DNA from: Algoriphagus sp.
Lineage (GTDB): Bacteria > Bacteroidota > Bacteroidia > Cytophagales > Cyclobacteriaceae
NCBI RefSeq assembly: GCF_013373065.1
Contig: NZ_JABXIN010000001.1
Coordinates: 62,001-126,000, forward strand
DNA length: 64,000 nucleotides
Direction of reading: 5' to 3'
Below, one piece after another: positions 44,656-53,912 of this stretch (its first letter is position 1; each line of letters starts with the position of its first letter). A program made the translations under genes and the position numbers. The notes under the pieces were generated by a model. It did no database searches, was not told where the DNA came from, and saw nothing but the letters and a program-made list of their open reading frames with translations.

Positions 44656-45756
44656 TCAATTCATTTCTTCCATTTCTTTTTTTGTTTCAAGTTCATTCTT
44701 GTGATTGGTCCTTTCTTTTTTCAACTGCATGGCATAAAAGTGCGTCCCCTGAAAATAATCAACCCGAGCCTCCGATTCACCTTTTGCAAAGGTCCATTTT
44801 TCACTTTTGAAAAGCTTCACTTGATCCTCATGCAATTCCAATAATTCATCATAGGGACCCCGAAGAGAAATCAGTTTAACAAAAATTGGAGCAGTCTCGA
44901 TAGCAATAAACAAAAGCATGATAAACACATTCGCCAATCCCATGGCAGCACTCTCCTCCGTCAAGGTAGCCAATGCATCCATCCGTGCCGCTAAGCCATC
45001 AAAGCCTTCTATTCCGGGTTGCTGCTTTTCAAATTCCTGCTGGCGCAAAGCCATAAAATCCCGGATTTGTGCTTCCAATGTGTCGATTCTCACTTGATTC
45101 CTTTCTCTTAATGAATTTAATGCCAACTGCGCCGCATCCAATTGCTGTTCTTTCTTTTTGGCATTGGTCCCCAAGCCTACAATCCCACTAGTGCTTGCCG
45201 TTTTCTCTCCAAACCGTTCCGCATCATATTCTTTTTGGAGTTTATCCCGAAAAGTTTCCGCCTCTTCCACTTCCCTTTTTAGCGTATCAATCTTCGCCTC
45301 CAGCTCCTGAATTTCCGGGAAACCTTTGGCCAGATTAGCTTTTGACAGAGCAATGAATTCTGTCTTTTTCTCATCCAATTTTCGATTAATCTCCCGCTCA
45401 AACATTTTCAATTCCAAAGGCTTCGATATAACCAAAGCAAGTAATACGGCCAGAACCAAACGAGGAATTGCTAATTTCCACTCGGCCCATGCCCTTCCCT
45501 TTTTTCGCATACTGGAAACGATAAACCGGTCTAGATTAAAAATCATCAAGCCCCAAAGAAGCCCAAAACCGATGGCGGGCCAAATAGATTGGAATATTGT
45601 AAACAAGGCATAACCTGCTGCTAAAGCAGCTAAAACACCCGTAAAAAAAACAGTAGCTCCGATTCCGACATATTTATTGGATTCAGTGGGAGTGCGTTTC
45701 AAAATGGAAAAATTTGCACCGCTGCAAAACCAGAAAAATCGGGTAAGTGAATTCAT
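44656..45756 (-). CDS. DUF4407 membrane protein with long coiled coil
   Basis: 366 residues from the ATG at 45756 (MNSLTRFFWFCSGANFSIL), preferred over an earlier in-frame codon that adds a non-family extension. Three N-terminal TM helices are followed by a roughly 120-residue charged coiled coil (IQELEAKIDTLKREVEEAETFRDKLQ), another TM helix (GLANVFIMLLFIAIETAPIFVKLIS) and a cytoplasmic tail. This is the usual DUF4407 layout. Role unknown. Confidence 0.87.
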   Translation of the reverse strand: MNSLTRFFWFCSGANFSILKRTPTESNKYVGIGATVFFTGVLAALAAGYALFTIFQSIWPAIGFGLLWGLMIFNLDRFIVSSMRKKGRAWAEWKLAIPRLVLAVLLALVISKPLELKMFEREINRKLDEKKTEFIALSKANLAKGFPEIQELEAKIDTLKREVEEAETFRDKLQKEYDAERFGEKTASTSGIVGLGTNAKKKEQQLDAAQLALNSLRERNQVRIDTLEAQIRDFMALRQQEFEKQQPGIEGFDGLAARMDALATLTEESAAMGLANVFIMLLFIAIETAPIFVKLISLRGPYDELLELHEDQVKLFKSEKWTFAKGESEARVDYFQGTHFYAMQLKKERTNHKNELETKKEMEEMN

Positions 45757-46013
45757 AGGAGTAGAATTTGGTGATTGGACTAGTAGACTAACGCTCAAAT
45801 GCATCTAATTGGATACCAAAATCTTGACCTTGAGCCAAATTGAGGCATTTTGGGACGGAAAGGCATTTTTTAGGGATAAAAAGCTGGAAAGAACAAAATT
45901 GAATTCTGTTCGGGTTGTTCGGTTTCGTTCAGAGGATGAGCGGTTTTGGTTCAGTCAAATTTTGATTTATGTTTGATTTCATTAAATCGAGTTTGATCCT
46001 ATTAAGGACAACA

Positions 46014-46038
46014 CATGGTGAGATGATTGAAAACCATG
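46014..46038. repeat. Small inverted repeat upstream of the SGNH gene
   Basis: CATGGT and ACCATG are separated by 13 bases, 40 bases before the start codon. Possibly a regulator site; weak. Confidence 0.3.
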
Positions 46039-46077
46039 AGAGATTCCACCTGACCGCTTAAAGCAAAATATAGATAA

Positions 46078-46737
46078 ATGAAAAAAGCAGCCTTTCTATT
46101 CATTCTAATCCTTTTGGGATTTACTGCGACATCCTTCGCCCAAGAAGTACCTTTCGAAAGTGAGGTCAAGGAAATTACCCAACGAATCAAACGGGAAGGG
46201 TATCAAGTTGGAAGCACCTTATTCACTGGCAGTTCTTCTATTCGGCTTTGGGAAAGTTTGCAGACCGATTTTCGGGAGTATCCCATCCTCAATACTGGCT
46301 TTGGAGGTTCCAAAGCCTCAGACTTAAAAAGACATCTTTACCCTTTGGTCCTTCAGTTTAAACCGGCACGCGTATTTATTTATGAAGGAGACAATGATAT
46401 TCAAGCTGGGTTGAGCCCGGAAGAAATCATGGGGGATTTGGAACAAATCGTCTTGCGGATTCAGGTAGTGGATCCAGCCACGCAGGTTTTTTTAATCAGT
46501 GCCAAGCCCAGCCCTTCCCGTTGGGATAAAAAAGAAAACTACTTAAAATTAAACGAGGTAATGAAAGCCTACTGTGAAAAAAAGGAAGGAGTGGAATTCG
46601 TAGATGTCTGGAACATCATGCTCAATGAGCAAGGGAAACCCATTTCAACGATCTTCATTGAAGATCAATTACACATGAATAAAGAGGGATATGACCTTTG
46701 GAAAAAGGTTTTTGGAAACTATTTCCCAAAGAAATAA
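46078..46737 (+). CDS. Secreted SGNH/GDSL-type esterase
   Basis: 219 residues with a signal peptide ending near SFAQ. SGNH blocks: the nucleophile Ser in FTGSSSIRLW, Gly in NTGFGGSKASD, Asn in YEGDNDIQAG, and the Asp-x-x-His pair in IEDQLHMNKEGY. It probably removes acyl or acetyl groups from a glycan or lipid in the periplasm. Stands alone. Confidence 0.88.
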   Translation: MKKAAFLFILILLGFTATSFAQEVPFESEVKEITQRIKREGYQVGSTLFTGSSSIRLWESLQTDFREYPILNTGFGGSKASDLKRHLYPLVLQFKPARVFIYEGDNDIQAGLSPEEIMGDLEQIVLRIQVVDPATQVFLISAKPSPSRWDKKENYLKLNEVMKAYCEKKEGVEFVDVWNIMLNEQGKPISTIFIEDQLHMNKEGYDLWKKVFGNYFPKK

Positions 46738-46765
46738 TACAGACTTAGGAATACTTTATCGATAA

Positions 46766-47362
46766 TCATGGGCCAAAAATCCGCAAGGAAACAGCCAACA
46801 CAATTTGTTGGGAACGGAAGCTTCGGTCTTGACCTAGGATTCGCTCCAAGTTGATTTTTTGATCATTGAATTCTCGTTCATATCGAAGATCCAAGCCTAA
46901 AGGTCCGATTGCCACGCCTAATCCAAATTGATATCCTAATCGAAGCCGTTTATTGAACTCATCCACCTGTGATGGCAGAAAATTATCCTTTAGTGTGTAA
47001 TGAGCAGAGGGCCCACCAAAGGCCGTGAGAACTTGAAAAAGACGTATCCCAACAAGAACTGGGACATCAATCCGTTTGGAAAAAGCCTCGCCATTAAGAG
47101 TCTGAAAACGCGTCTCAGTATATACTAACTCAGGTCTTAAGTAAATATCATAGGAGTTCATGGTGTAAAAAAGTCCGGCATGATAGCCGACATTGCCCAA
47201 AGGATCCTCCCAAACCTTTCCAAGGTCTCGAAAGTACTTACCAGAGGTATTGTAATTCGTTCCAAATTTCAAGCCTAAGCCCGAACCTTGCTGGGAAAAC
47301 CCGGGAATAGAAAAGACAAAAAGACTTATAAAAGCTATGATACTTATCTTTGATTTTTTCAT
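46766..47362 (-). CDS. Outer-membrane beta-barrel protein (PorT/OmpW-like fold)
   Basis: 198 residues with a signal peptide (MKKSKISIIAFISLFVFSIPGFSQQ). Alternating hydrophobic/aromatic strands (GLGLKFGTNYN, GYHAGLFYTMNSYDIYLRPELVYTETRF, RLGYQFGLGVAIGPLGLDLRYERE) are typical of small 8-stranded Bacteroidota barrels. Function unknown. Divergent from msrAB. Confidence 0.82.
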   Translation of the reverse strand: MKKSKISIIAFISLFVFSIPGFSQQGSGLGLKFGTNYNTSGKYFRDLGKVWEDPLGNVGYHAGLFYTMNSYDIYLRPELVYTETRFQTLNGEAFSKRIDVPVLVGIRLFQVLTAFGGPSAHYTLKDNFLPSQVDEFNKRLRLGYQFGLGVAIGPLGLDLRYEREFNDQKINLERILGQDRSFRSQQIVLAVSLRIFGP

Positions 47363-47543
47363 AATTCCTTTCTTTTTGTTATTGCCCTAAAATTCAAGCC
47401 AAATTAAAACCTCATTTTGAGGCCGATTGGAAGGTTTTTCTATTTCTGCAGTGCCATATTCAAACAGAAGTCAGTCCAATTCGTTTATGAATTGGTTCAA
47501 ATTCAAGACCAAAATTCGAAGTCACGAAAAATTTTATTCAATA

Positions 47544-48653
47544 ATGTCAATTTCAAAAATCAAAAAGTTACCTATGTATAGTTTGATTTTGAGCCTGATT
47601 CTCGCGTGTAGCAGCCCTTCTGAGAATCAAGCCGAACAATCCATTGTTCCGTCTGATGCGGAAAAATTAGCCCAATTCAGTGGACGAACAGAACTTGCCA
47701 CCTTTGCAGGAGGATGTTTTTGGTGTGTAGAAGCTCCCTTTGAGGATTTAGATGGGGTAATTACTGTGATCTCCGGGTATGCAGGCGGAAAAGAAAAAAA
47801 TCCCACCTACGGTGAAGTAAGCAGTGGCAAGACCTCTCATCGGGAATCAGTGCAAATCACCTTTGATCCGGAAGTGATCAGTTATTCGGAATTGGTAGAT
47901 ATTTTCTGGCAAACCTTCGACCCGACGGATGTTGGTGGTTCTTTTTATGACCGGGGTTCCCAATACGAATCGGCGATATTTTATCATTCTGCGGAACAGA
48001 AAAAAGTAGCCGAGGAATCCAAAAAACTATTGGATGAGTCTGGTAGATTTTCGAAGCCAATCGCTACACCTGTGATTAAATACACCAATTTTTATCCGGC
48101 AGAGGAATACCATCAGGATTATTATAAAAAGAACCCGGCCGACTACTACGCCTACAGAAAAGGGAGTGGTCGGGATGCCTTTATCCAAAAGCATTGGCCC
48201 GAACTAAGTGCGAAAAAGTATCCTGCTCCTTCTAAAAAAGAATTGAAAGAAAACCTGACTCCACTTCAGTACGAAGTCACCATGGAAGATGCCACGGAAT
48301 TTGCTTTCCAAAATGAATACAACGGGAATAAGGAGGAAGGAATTTATGTTTGTATCGTTTCAGGAGCACCTCTTTTCAGCTCTAAAGACAAATATGAATC
48401 CGGTTCGGGATGGCCAAGCTTTACGAAACCAATTGACGCACGATTCCTTGAAAAACCCATTGATAAAAGCCTAGGCATGACCCGAGTGGAAGTTCGAAGC
48501 AAACTTGGAAAAAGTCACGTGGGACACGTTTTCTATGACGGCCCTGCTCCCACAGGATTAAGATATTGCATGAATTCAGCAGCGATGAAATTTATTCCTA
48601 AATCAGAGATGGAAGCAGCAGGTTATGGAGAATATCTGTGGCTAGTGGATTAA
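47544..48653 (+). CDS. msrAB: Fused peptide-methionine sulfoxide reductase MsrA-MsrB, lipoprotein
   Basis: 369 residues from the ATG at 47544, which gives a lipoprotein signal ending LILACSS. The MsrA domain comes first, with the active-site [12 protein letters not shown]. The C-terminal MsrB has SGWPSF and the catalytic Cys in [13 protein letters not shown]. The zinc cysteines of classical MsrB are missing (CIVSG and SHVGH instead of CxxC pairs), so this is the zinc-free type. It repairs both methionine sulfoxide epimers in envelope proteins. A terminator follows. Confidence 0.93.
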   Translation: MSISKIKKLPMYSLILSLILACSSPSENQAEQSIVPSDAEKLAQFSGRTELATFAGGCFWCVEAPFEDLDGVITVISGYAGGKEKNPTYGEVSSGKTSHRESVQITFDPEVISYSELVDIFWQTFDPTDVGGSFYDRGSQYESAIFYHSAEQKKVAEESKKLLDESGRFSKPIATPVIKYTNFYPAEEYHQDYYKKNPADYYAYRKGSGRDAFIQKHWPELSAKKYPAPSKKELKENLTPLQYEVTMEDATEFAFQNEYNGNKEEGIYVCIVSGAPLFSSKDKYESGSGWPSFTKPIDARFLEKPIDKSLGMTRVEVRSKLGKSHVGHVFYDGPAPTGLRYCMNSAAMKFIPKSEMEAAGYGEYLWLVD

Positions 48654-48682
48654 AAACTTTATTTGTTGATTCAGTTTAGTTG

Positions 48683-48713
48683 AAAAGGAAGGCTTTTAGT
48701 CTTCCTTTTTTTA
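48683..48713 (+). terminator. Terminator between convergent msrAB and alkB
   Basis: AAAAGGAAG (48683-48691) pairs with CTTCCTTTT (48701-48709), with a following T run; usable from either side. Confidence 0.75.
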
Positions 48714-48722
48714 TTGATTAGC

Positions 48723-49328
48723 TCAAGTTAAACGACGAAAAGTAAGGTTGATTCTCCCTCCAAAAATCTTCTTAGACTTTGGGATTTGATGTTCCCAATA
48801 GTGTTGACTTTCCCCTCGCATGATCAATAAACTTCCATGATTCAAGGAAATCTGAATTTTCTCCTTTTTATCAAAATAATTTCGAATCTGGAATACCCGA
48901 GAGGCCCCAAAGCTTACAGATGCAATTTCTGGATTTGGTCCCAGTGTAGGCTCATTATCTCGATGCCACCCCATGCTATCCTGACCGTCCCGATATAAAT
49001 TCAACAAAACATGAGTAAATGGCTTCGCTGTTAATTTTTCCACCGAAGACTTAATCTCCAACAGTTCTGCTGTCCAAGGAAGGGGTTTCATGGTAATTCC
49101 TGAATAGGAATAGGTTTTATCAGGATCACCATAGAGTGCCGTCAAGCGGGGTTGCATGACTTTTTTCCCAAACATCCAAATCGGCTCCTGTTTCCATTGG
49201 ATAGTATCTTGGAGCGTATTGAAAAACAAGTCTGCCTTTTGTTGCGGAAAAAACCCTTCAAAATAGACGGTTTCCCCATGATGAGGAAGAAGATTAAAGT
49301 TCGGTTGAGCAAAAATTGGCTGTTGCAT
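48723..49328 (-). CDS. alkB: AlkB-like alpha-ketoglutarate-dependent dioxygenase
   Basis: 201 residues. The iron ligands His122-x-Asp124 (WHRDNEPTLG) and His180 (HYWEHQIPK) are present, and Arg192/Arg198 (GRINLTFRR) bind 2-oxoglutarate. The LYRDGQDSMGWHRDNE stretch is close to the ABH2/3-type AlkB group. It repairs alkylated DNA or RNA bases by oxidative dealkylation. Monocistronic. Confidence 0.92.
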   Translation of the reverse strand: MQQPIFAQPNFNLLPHHGETVYFEGFFPQQKADLFFNTLQDTIQWKQEPIWMFGKKVMQPRLTALYGDPDKTYSYSGITMKPLPWTAELLEIKSSVEKLTAKPFTHVLLNLYRDGQDSMGWHRDNEPTLGPNPEIASVSFGASRVFQIRNYFDKKEKIQISLNHGSLLIMRGESQHYWEHQIPKSKKIFGGRINLTFRRLT

Positions 49329-49427
49329 AAACTGAAAACCAAGTCCTAGACCGAGAGTTTAAAATCTCATTACTAGCTATGATAATGAATCGGACTATTT
49401 ATATTTAGACAACAAAATATAATAACC

Positions 49428-49835
49428 ATGAAAAAAGTCGCTTGGATCGCGGGTTTAATCCTTATTGTATCGCTATCAATTTTTATTTGGTGGAAATTCT
49501 TTTTTGTTTTTGGTGAAGGTGTGAAAGCCGGATCCCTCAATTATTTCATGAAAAAGGGAATCATTTTTAAAACCTATGAAGGCCGAATCGTTCAGGAAGG
49601 ATTCCAAAGCCCGACCGCAGGCGCACTTCAAAGCAATGAATTCAGATTCAGCGTGCTTGATGAAGAAGTCGCTGTTCAACTAGAACGATCCTCAGGCAAG
49701 CACGTCGAACTTCGATACAAGGAATACAATGGTAAACTCCCTTGGAGAGGTGCCAGTAATTTCATCGTAACAGAAGTCTTGGCAGTAAAGGAAACCGGGA
49801 AAGCCGATACTTCGGGGGTTCCTTTTGATCAGTAA
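49428..49835 (+). CDS. Small membrane-anchored protein of unknown function
   Basis: 135 residues. One N-terminal TM helix (WIAGLILIVSLSIFIWWKFFFVF) is followed by a soluble beta-rich domain (GIIFKTYEGRIVQEGFQS ... VAVQLERSSGKHVELRYKEYNGKLPWRG). Similar short proteins are common in Bacteroidota, sometimes misnamed 6-phosphogluconate dehydrogenase. Its stop abuts the end of the convergent Dabb gene. Confidence 0.78.
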   Translation: MKKVAWIAGLILIVSLSIFIWWKFFFVFGEGVKAGSLNYFMKKGIIFKTYEGRIVQEGFQSPTAGALQSNEFRFSVLDEEVAVQLERSSGKHVELRYKEYNGKLPWRGASNFIVTEVLAVKETGKADTSGVPFDQ

Positions 49836-50255
49836 TTAGTGTCTCGTCCAATAATCAATCACACAAACATCTTTCAGATGAGGCCCTAGTATCTCTCCAA
49901 ATGCTTTGTGAGCAGGATGAGGCAAATAGGTATTTCGGTCCTCCTCAGAATGGAATGTTAGAGTAAATGCATGTGTGAGCCCCTTATTTATTCCCTCAGG
50001 ACTAGAATTAACACCCCATTCAAATGATTTTATTTCCGGAATCTCGTTCTGTAGATTACGGAAAGCGTCGATTACTTGCTGAATATCTTCCTTTGAAGAA
50101 GCTTCTTGGAAGGAAAAATAAACCACATGCCGCAATACTGAGTCAGGCTTGGTTTCATTGGTGACGGAAGTTTCCATTTCTCGGATGGTTTCGGTTTGTT
50201 GGTTTTGGCAAGAAAATAAACCCAAAACGACAAAGATAAATAATGCTTTTTTCAT
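49836..50255 (-). CDS. Dabb (stress-response alpha/beta barrel) domain lipoprotein
   Basis: 139 residues with a lipoprotein signal (MKKALFIFVVLGLFSC). The Dabb fold is shown by LRHVVYFSFQEASSKEDIQQVIDAFRNL and by HAFTLTFHSEEDRNTYLPHPAHKAFGEIL. The family forms ferredoxin-like dimers. The periplasmic role here is unknown. Confidence 0.85.
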   Translation of the reverse strand: MKKALFIFVVLGLFSCQNQQTETIREMETSVTNETKPDSVLRHVVYFSFQEASSKEDIQQVIDAFRNLQNEIPEIKSFEWGVNSSPEGINKGLTHAFTLTFHSEEDRNTYLPHPAHKAFGEILGPHLKDVCVIDYWTRH

Positions 50256-50379
50256 GATGTGGATAAATGATCTACACGAATTAAGCGGAAAATATTTTTT
50301 TCGCTTCCTCTTTTACATAGAAAATAAAATATTGCTTAACTTCAACGATATTTAAATAATAAAACTAAATATTTATATA

Positions 50380-51552
50380 ATGTTCAATTATAGATATCTC
50401 TTTCTTCTTGGAATTGTTGCCTTTATGGCTTCCTGTTCTCAAAAGGAATCAATACAAGAAAGCGACAATGAAAACCCTTTCCGCCTTGCTAAGATAGATT
50501 CCTTTGAAGTCCAAAATTTGACACGTGTTTTTATTAGAGACTACTCACCTGAAGAAGGGATTTATTTGGGTTATTCCATGGTAGAAGATGAAATTTTAGA
50601 AATTTCTGAGGAAGGGAAAATTCTAAACCGGGTCAAAAAGAAAGGGGAAGGACCAGATTTTTATGGAAACTGGAATCCAATAGGAATTAGTTTTGGGCCA
50701 AATCAAGAGCGGGTCATTGAATTGCCTTTTCGAATTGTAACCTACGATTCCAATTATGAAGTCCTTCAAGATCAGCGAATCCAATCTCCCCTTCCAATAC
50801 GCACGTTCGGCCCAATGGGCAGAACTGAATATTTCCAAAAGGAAGACAGTACGTTCTATCTTGTTGGCCCAAGTAATTATCTATCCGCTCATTATTTGAT
50901 TATGAATGAAGAAGGAAGAGACACCCTCAAGAATTTCTTCCAAATTGATATACAGAGTGGAGATATGCAATCAGTTCTTCCCTACCGTGAAGAAAGCCCC
51001 TATAAAACCACAGAAGGTATCTACCAGGAATTGATGACCAAAACCTTTGTCATTGATCACGATAAAAATCAACTTTGGCTCTTACATGGACTTTCAAAAG
51101 AAATAGAAGTCTACCAACTCCCGGGATATGAATTAATTCAGACCATTCCTTTGGAGCATGAAGAATTTATGTCCTATTCTCCCGTTCCTATCGGTACGCA
51201 GGGAAATGACGAACGAATTACCCCACTTCGCTTCTTGGCAGGAAGAAACAAGCAATTAATCCAACTTGAACCTAATCTTTTCCTTATCAATTATTATAAA
51301 GGAATCAGCGAGGCCGCTTACCAAACTCGAATTGTAGAGGATGCTACTTACACTCCAACAATTGATACCAAAGAAAATAGTATTATAATTATCTTAGATG
51401 GGAAGCAGGTTGGAGCAGAACTTCCATCAGTGCCTGGTTCTATTTTATTTGGATTAGGGGATGGGAAATTTTTAGTCCAAGAACCTGAAAACCCTGAATT
51501 TGAAGAAGAAAAAACAAGATTTTCAATTTACCGACTCGTAAAAGATTCCTGA
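50380..51552 (+). CDS. Lipoprotein, six-bladed propeller/DUF4221-like
   Basis: 390 residues. The lipoprotein signal ends at FMASC (Cys19). Repeating beta segments (GPNQERVIELPFRIVTYDSNYEVLQDQRI, KNQLWLLHGLSKEIEVYQLPGYELIQTIPL) suggest a propeller like the 6-bladed/DUF4221 lipoproteins of Bacteroidota. It lies 3 bp before the ldhA-like gene. No catalytic motif seen. Confidence 0.75.
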   Translation: MFNYRYLFLLGIVAFMASCSQKESIQESDNENPFRLAKIDSFEVQNLTRVFIRDYSPEEGIYLGYSMVEDEILEISEEGKILNRVKKKGEGPDFYGNWNPIGISFGPNQERVIELPFRIVTYDSNYEVLQDQRIQSPLPIRTFGPMGRTEYFQKEDSTFYLVGPSNYLSAHYLIMNEEGRDTLKNFFQIDIQSGDMQSVLPYREESPYKTTEGIYQELMTKTFVIDHDKNQLWLLHGLSKEIEVYQLPGYELIQTIPLEHEEFMSYSPVPIGTQGNDERITPLRFLAGRNKQLIQLEPNLFLINYYKGISEAAYQTRIVEDATYTPTIDTKENSIIIILDGKQVGAELPSVPGSILFGLGDGKFLVQEPENPEFEEEKTRFSIYRLVKDS

Positions 51553-51555
51553 TTA

Positions 51556-52548
51556 ATGAGAGTAGCTTTTTTTAGTACAAAAAAATACGACCGGGAAAGC
51601 TTTCAAAGATGGCTTCCCAAATTTTCTCACCAAGTGAGTTTTTTTGAAGCAAAACTGGATAAACATTCTGCAATTCTTGCCCAAGGGCATGATGCTGTCT
51701 GTGCCTTCGTGAATGATCAGCTTGATGAAGGCACCTTGAAAAACTTATCTTCTTTAGGTATCAAATTGATTGCGCTTCGCTGTGCAGGATATAACCAAGT
51801 TGACCTTCAAGCCGCCAAGGAATTGAAGCTAACTATTGTCCGAGTTCCTGCCTACAGTCCCGAAGCAGTTGCTGAACATGCCTTTGCCTTGATTTTGACA
51901 CTTAGCCGTAAAACTCATAAGGCCTACAATCGGGTTCGTGAATCCAACTTTTCACTGGAAGGGCTCACAGGATGTAATATTCATGGAAAAACAATCGGAG
52001 TAATTGGCACAGGCGCTATTGGCAGAGCATTTTGTAGAATAGCCAAGGGTTTTGGTGTTCGGATTTTAGCCTATGATATTTTTGAAAATGAAGAAATGAA
52101 AGCCATGGGAGTAGAATATTGTAATCTTGACAAACTATTCGCAGAATCCAAAATTATCTCCCTGCATTGCCCGTTGACTCCAGAAACCCATCACATCATC
52201 AACAAGAAATCACTCCAAAAAATACAAGACGGCTGCATGTTGATCAATACTTCCCGAGGAGGCTTGATTGAAACCAAATCTGTTATCTCAGCTTTAAAAA
52301 AGGGTAAAATTGGTTTTCTAGGGATTGACGTGTATGAGCAGGAGGAGGATTTGTTTTTTGAAAATCTTTCAGAGCAAATTCTACAAGATGAACAAATCGC
52401 CCGCTTGATGACCTTCCCCAATGTACTTATTACGGGGCATCAAGCCTTTTTGACTCGGGAAGCTTTGGATCAAATTGCTGAGACTACCTTGGAAAATATT
52501 ACCGCTTTTGAAAAAAATGAAAAATTGATCAATGAGGTGAAAATGTAA
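51556..52548 (+). CDS. ldhA: D-lactate dehydrogenase (fermentative, LdhA type)
   Basis: 330 residues. NAD motif VIGTGAIGRAF; catalytic Arg in LRCAGYNQVD and His in ITGHQAFLT. The stretch LGIDVYEQEEDLFFENLSEQILQDE is characteristic of LdhA rather than of other 2-hydroxyacid dehydrogenases. It reduces pyruvate to D-lactate with NADH in the cytoplasm. The upstream lipoprotein gene is 3 bp away, a curious pairing. Confidence 0.92.
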   Translation: MRVAFFSTKKYDRESFQRWLPKFSHQVSFFEAKLDKHSAILAQGHDAVCAFVNDQLDEGTLKNLSSLGIKLIALRCAGYNQVDLQAAKELKLTIVRVPAYSPEAVAEHAFALILTLSRKTHKAYNRVRESNFSLEGLTGCNIHGKTIGVIGTGAIGRAFCRIAKGFGVRILAYDIFENEEMKAMGVEYCNLDKLFAESKIISLHCPLTPETHHIINKKSLQKIQDGCMLINTSRGGLIETKSVISALKKGKIGFLGIDVYEQEEDLFFENLSEQILQDEQIARLMTFPNVLITGHQAFLTREALDQIAETTLENITAFEKNEKLINEVKM

Positions 52549-52568
52549 GCCCCTTCCGCTTGGGAAAT

Positions 52569-53912
52569 CTATTCTATTCGAAAGTTGACTATAAAATTTA
52601 CATGAATCATCTCTACTTTATTGTATCGCTGAGCAGGGCTTAAAGTAGGCGATCCCAATGCCTCTTTGTTCATGACCAATAAATGAAAATCTGCTTTTGG
52701 CATTTTTTCGGGTTTGAATTTGACTCCAAGATTTACCTGCCGATAGGAAGGGAAAGCATATTTGTTTGCCGCTGCATCAGCAAAGTCTGGAAGCCAATGA
52801 AACCCAAAATGGCCATAGACATTCCATTGATTACCTAAATTGTATTCTGAAAGCAAGGTAAGTGCAGTTAACTGTCCCATCCCTTCATTTCTTTCTCTTG
52901 GAACAAAGGTAAACCAGGCGTCTTTCCCCCACTCTCTCGGGCTCAACCAACGACCTTGCCCTCCCAATTGGGTAAAGCCCAAAACCGTTTTTCCTTTTCC
53001 ATACTCTAAACCTCCGGAAAGCGAAATAACCCAGTTTTGGTCATTCGGATTTTTATACCTGAAAGTTGACTCTGGGTTACCCCCATCACCTATTCCATGC
53101 TGATACCCAGCTTGCACTCCAAGTATCCAGCTCAATCCCCCCTCTTTTTTCGGGAATTTATAATTCCAGTCTCCCCAAAATGTAGAAAACAGATTGTCTG
53201 CCAAGGTATGTGAGAAGGTATAATGGTGCCCTTCCTTAAAAAATTCTGCTTGAACCACACTCACAAAATTACTGTGGGTATTTCCCTGATAAGCTGAAGT
53301 CGCACCAGTTTCATCCCGACCTACGCCATAAACACCAATGGATTCACCAATATTTAGAAATTGATTTGTCCCTCTTACCCGGAATCTATTGATGTACCAA
53401 CCCGAAAACTTCCAAGACTTGGAAGGAGAATAGCTCACAGTTGCCCCTTCCATCAATGTTGGCGCTAATCGGCCATCCGCCGGATTAATCCATGCCGTAT
53501 TGATAGGCATTCTCCCAACCGCGACTTTCCAAGATTTAGTCTGATAACTTAGGTTCAAAATTTCAAGACTTCCAAAAACCTGCTGACCAGGTTCTAAAAA
53601 ATTAAACAAGCCTGTCTCATAGCGATTCTCACGCTTTGAATAAGGTTCCAATTCCCAGATATCCGAACTGAAAACATTAGCAAACCCACGATAGGAGGCC
53701 TGAACAGTCCATTTCTGATGAACTTTGGCACGGAAACCTACGGCGACAGAGGTTCCTAAGGCATAATCATCCCTAAAATCCTCCGGGTAGGACGTACTCA
53801 TCCAAAAAGTCCTCCAATGAAATGTTGGAGATACTTGGATGTTTTTTAACTGATCTTGAGAAAAGGAAGAAAAAGAGCTGATTAGAAAAATCAGCGCAAT
53901 CCAATATTTCAT
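52569..53912 (-). CDS. Outer-membrane porin, OprD-like
   Basis: 447 residues with a signal peptide (MKYWIALIFLISSFSSFSQ). Amphipathic strands with aromatic belts run throughout, ending in a terminal strand VNFIVNFRIE. Segments such as WKVAVGRMPINTAWINPADGRLAPTLMEGATVSYSP resemble OprD-type channels. It overlaps the TsdA-like cytochrome stop by 4 bp, so the pair is co-translated. It may bring a sulfur compound or other anion to the periplasmic cytochrome (inference). Confidence 0.78.
   Translation of the reverse strand: MKYWIALIFLISSFSSFSQDQLKNIQVSPTFHWRTFWMSTSYPEDFRDDYALGTSVAVGFRAKVHQKWTVQASYRGFANVFSSDIWELEPYSKRENRYETGLFNFLEPGQQVFGSLEILNLSYQTKSWKVAVGRMPINTAWINPADGRLAPTLMEGATVSYSPSKSWKFSGWYINRFRVRGTNQFLNIGESIGVYGVGRDETGATSAYQGNTHSNFVSVVQAEFFKEGHHYTFSHTLADNLFSTFWGDWNYKFPKKEGGLSWILGVQAGYQHGIGDGGNPESTFRYKNPNDQNWVISLSGGLEYGKGKTVLGFTQLGGQGRWLSPREWGKDAWFTFVPRERNEGMGQLTALTLLSEYNLGNQWNVYGHFGFHWLPDFADAAANKYAFPSYRQVNLGVKFKPEKMPKADFHLLVMNKEALGSPTLSPAQRYNKVEMIHVNFIVNFRIE

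Noticed and set aside
45757..45804. N-terminal extension of the DUF4407 protein
   Set aside because: The family start MNSLTRFFWFCSGA follows at 45756; the extra 16 residues look random.
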